From the NCBI GenBank assembly GCA_951812615.1, contig CATOSU010000019.1:1-64000 (forward strand): DNA of 64,000 nt, in the 5' to 3' direction. Origin of the DNA: an uncultured Paracoccaceae bacterium (lineage in GTDB: Bacteria > Pseudomonadota > Alphaproteobacteria > Rhodobacterales > Rhodobacteraceae). Shown in pieces: positions 62,579 to 64,000 of the stretch. Every line of letters starts with the position of its first letter. Positions within the stretch are counted from its first letter, which is position 1. The position numbers and the translations under genes are program-made. Under the pieces are notes generated by a model that saw only the letters and a program-made list of their open reading frames with translations, was not told the DNA's origin and ran no database searches.

Positions 62579-62740
62579 GGTTCTGTCCCCGGGCTGCACT
62601 CGGGCCGTGTCTGGCCGTTCTGCACCCTGACAGTGACAAATATTTCAGGTCCGGTCGAGACTGGGCGGACCGCCGCGCAGGCAGAGGCATTCACCGAGGC
62701 CCGCCCCGCGGTGCGGCCGGTCGCCGGAACACCGGTTGTC

Positions 62741-63424
62741 TCAGCAGGGGCTGGCGTTCAGATCCTGATGCTCGGCCAGCAGCCCCTCGACATTGGCCTC
62801 CAGAATGCCATAGCTGATATTCCCGAACAGAATCTGGCGCCCCTCGTTGAGGTAATAGGTCGGGCTGCCGCGAACATTCGAATTCTGGCTCAGCTCGTAA
62901 TCCGCAGCGAGGCTGGCAATCGCCTCTCCGGTTTCGATTTTTCCGCGGACCTCGTCAAAATCCGCCCCGAGCTTCTCGCTGATGCGCCGTTGCACCGCCC
63001 AGTCCGACACGTCTTTCCCTTCGGTAAAAAACGCGGATCGCAATTCGCGTACGGCCTTGAACGTCAGACTGTCCTGAAATCCCGTGCTGGCCGTCCCGAC
63101 CGAAGTCAGCTCCAAGGCCTTGACGAACAAATGCGGGCTGGCAGAGGATTTGGGGCGGGTTCTGGTCCAGACATCCGCGTGCAGTGCAACGCCCTCGAAC
63201 CCGTCCACGACCGCGCGAACATGGTCCGAGTAACCCCCGAACCCGCCGCGGTCCTTCCACAGCCGTCCGATTTTTTTGTGGGCGTCCGGAAACACCGAAC
63301 AGAAACGTGTTTCGACATCGATCCGGTTGCCGAACGTATCGGAAAGCTTTTGAAGACTGGATTGTCCGAGATAGGCCCAGACGCACAAAATATCAGAAAA
63401 ATGAACGATCTTCAGTGAGGACAT
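62741..63424 (-). CDS. DsbA-family/2-hydroxychromene-2-carboxylate isomerase-like protein
   Basis: 227 aa thioredoxin-fold DsbA/FrnE-kappa-class protein. The CPWC of FrnE is CVWA here (Cys14 kept, second Cys replaced by Ala), and the cis-Pro segment is GSPTYYL. So dithiol exchange is not expected; a GSH-dependent isomerase or other role is likely. Very strong AGGAGGTCTC site before ATG 63424. Confidence 0.82.
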   Translation of the reverse strand: MSSLKIVHFSDILCVWAYLGQSSLQKLSDTFGNRIDVETRFCSVFPDAHKKIGRLWKDRGGFGGYSDHVRAVVDGFEGVALHADVWTRTRPKSSASPHLFVKALELTSVGTASTGFQDSLTFKAVRELRSAFFTEGKDVSDWAVQRRISEKLGADFDEVRGKIETGEAIASLAADYELSQNSNVRGSPTYYLNEGRQILFGNISYGILEANVEGLLAEHQDLNASPC

Positions 63425-63734
63425 GAAGAGACCTCCTATGTATTGATGGTGTGAAAAAGCAAGAGCTTACCGCCGACCGTAGACAAATCTGCCGGCTTGG
63501 CAACAGGATCAGCGGGCCCGGTCTTTGGCGTCCGTGCACGGCTTGCGTGCAATCGAGGGTTGGGCGGAACCGGTCGCTGAAGCTTTCACAGTATCCGTTC
63601 TTTCAAAGGCGACTTGCGATCCGCGTCGCATCCGCCCGGAATTCTTCTGTTCGCTTCATCCTATAGCCCCGTTCCCTTGGTGCAACAAATGCGATCAAGG
63701 GAGCGGCATCAAACCGTAACGGGTACTGGACGGA
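63425..63734. other. 310-base intergenic region
   Basis: Carries the promoter and ribosome site of the DsbA-like gene on the left. Near the right end an 11-base imperfect inverted repeat CCGTTCCCTTG / CAAGGGAGCGG (63669-63706, 16-base loop) could end the peroxiredoxin transcript. No gene recognised. Confidence 0.5.
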
Positions 63735-64000
63735 TCAGCCTGAATAGGTGCCGCGCGCGGGATAGTTGTTCTCAAGCGCGTATCCGACTTTGGACAGCAG
63801 AAACTTCAGGTCCGGCCGGGCCCAAGGCATATTGGAAATGTCGGCCAGATACAGTTTGCCGTCCGGACGGATCCAAAACAGACCCGGTTCCGTGAAAATG
63901 TCTGCCTCAACATCCTTGAAGGCTTGCGAGATCCAAAGGCCCCAGTCATTGGCCTGTTCAACCGTGACAGAGTGGGCCACGCGCAAGTTATCAAGTTCCC
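63735..64000 (-). CDS. Peroxiredoxin-like protein, C-terminal part (cut by window edge)
   Basis: At least 88 codons, open to the window edge and continuing beyond it. It contains ANDWGLWISQAFKDVE, FTEPGLFWIRPDGK and NNYPARGTYSG, which match the C-terminal half of the protein at 50436 (DWGLYVSTSRGK, FSEPGLFMVTPEQ, NEYPARGEYQG). The active-site half lies outside the window. Likely a paralogue of that redoxin. Confidence 0.82.
   Translation of the reverse strand, partial: ELDNLRVAHSVTVEQANDWGLWISQAFKDVEADIFTEPGLFWIRPDGKLYLADISNMPWARPDLKFLLSKVGYALENNYPARGTYSG

Noticed and set aside
1-64000. tRNA, rRNA, CRISPR, prophage or insertion sequence
   Set aside because: No cloverleaf with CCA-type ends, no spaced repeat array, no transposase or integrase frame was recognised.

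Overview
The window is GC-rich (roughly two-thirds G+C by eye), densely coded, and looks like a chromosome segment of an alphaproteobacterium of the Rhodobacterales (Roseobacter group). The signs are several TRAP transporters, a complete form I aerobic CO dehydrogenase operon, many acyl-CoA enzymes, ATGA-type stop/start overlaps and short palindromic intergenic repeats. The clade is inferred; no rRNA, tRNA, phage, insertion sequence or CRISPR was found.

Layout. 1-10.2 kb: oxidative catabolism: a frameshifted M20 amidohydrolase, a DadA/PuuB-like FAD oxidase, a frameshifted luciferase-like monooxygenase, an enoyl-CoA hydratase, a GMC oxidoreductase overlapping a cytochrome P450, an SDR, a rhodanese and an MFS permease. 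10.2-18.0 kb: an aryl-CoA cluster read in two directions from a MarR-type operator (ligase, acyl-CoA dehydrogenase, hydratase, MarR and SDR leftward; RidA, gentisate-dioxygenase-like cupin, thioesterase and cupin rightward). The aryl-CoA hydroxylase usually found with such sets is absent. 18.1-26.9 kb: a chorismate-lyase-like protein, isopentenyl-diphosphate isomerase, then thiolase, FadB-like protein, acyl-CoA dehydrogenase, hydratase, HSD10-like SDR and AMACR-like protein, a beta-oxidation unit suited to methyl-branched acyl-CoAs.

26.9-40.9 kb: sugar-acid catabolism. The core is apnO, a GntR/FadR regulator, oiaK (DUF1537 kinase), a RuBisCO-like protein (oiaX type), a TIM-like isomerase (lerI type) and an RpiB-like isomerase (derI type). 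Together they account for every step from D-apionate through 3-oxo-isoapionate and its 4-phosphate to L-erythrulose 1-phosphate, D-erythrulose 4-phosphate and D-erythrose 4-phosphate. A nearby transaldolase can take up the last product. A second set (HpcH/HpaI aldolase, D-2-hydroxyacid dehydrogenase, SDR, tartrate-dehydrogenase-like enzyme, phosphoglycolate-phosphatase-like HAD and galactarolactone-cycloisomerase-like enolase) suggests use of other sugar acids.

40.9-49.4 kb: coxM-S-L-D-E-F-(35-codon ORF)-coxG, headed by an MHYT-LytTR membrane regulator of the CoxC/CoxH type. CoxL carries the form I motif AYRCSFR. Repeats of TTTCGTG between the regulator and coxM are a likely LytTR site. 49.6-53.6 kb: AraC regulator, peroxiredoxin-like protein, an unknown polytopic membrane protein, a cupin and a DUF336/HbpS-like protein. 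53.6-60.5 kb: two TRAP systems back to back, DctPQM leftward and TAXI plus fused permease plus a small membrane protein rightward. 60.6-64.0 kb: a two-domain CoA-transferase with a C-terminal extension, a DsbA-fold protein and the end of a second peroxiredoxin-like protein cut by the window edge. Protein families and motifs were recognised by reading; no database search was run.
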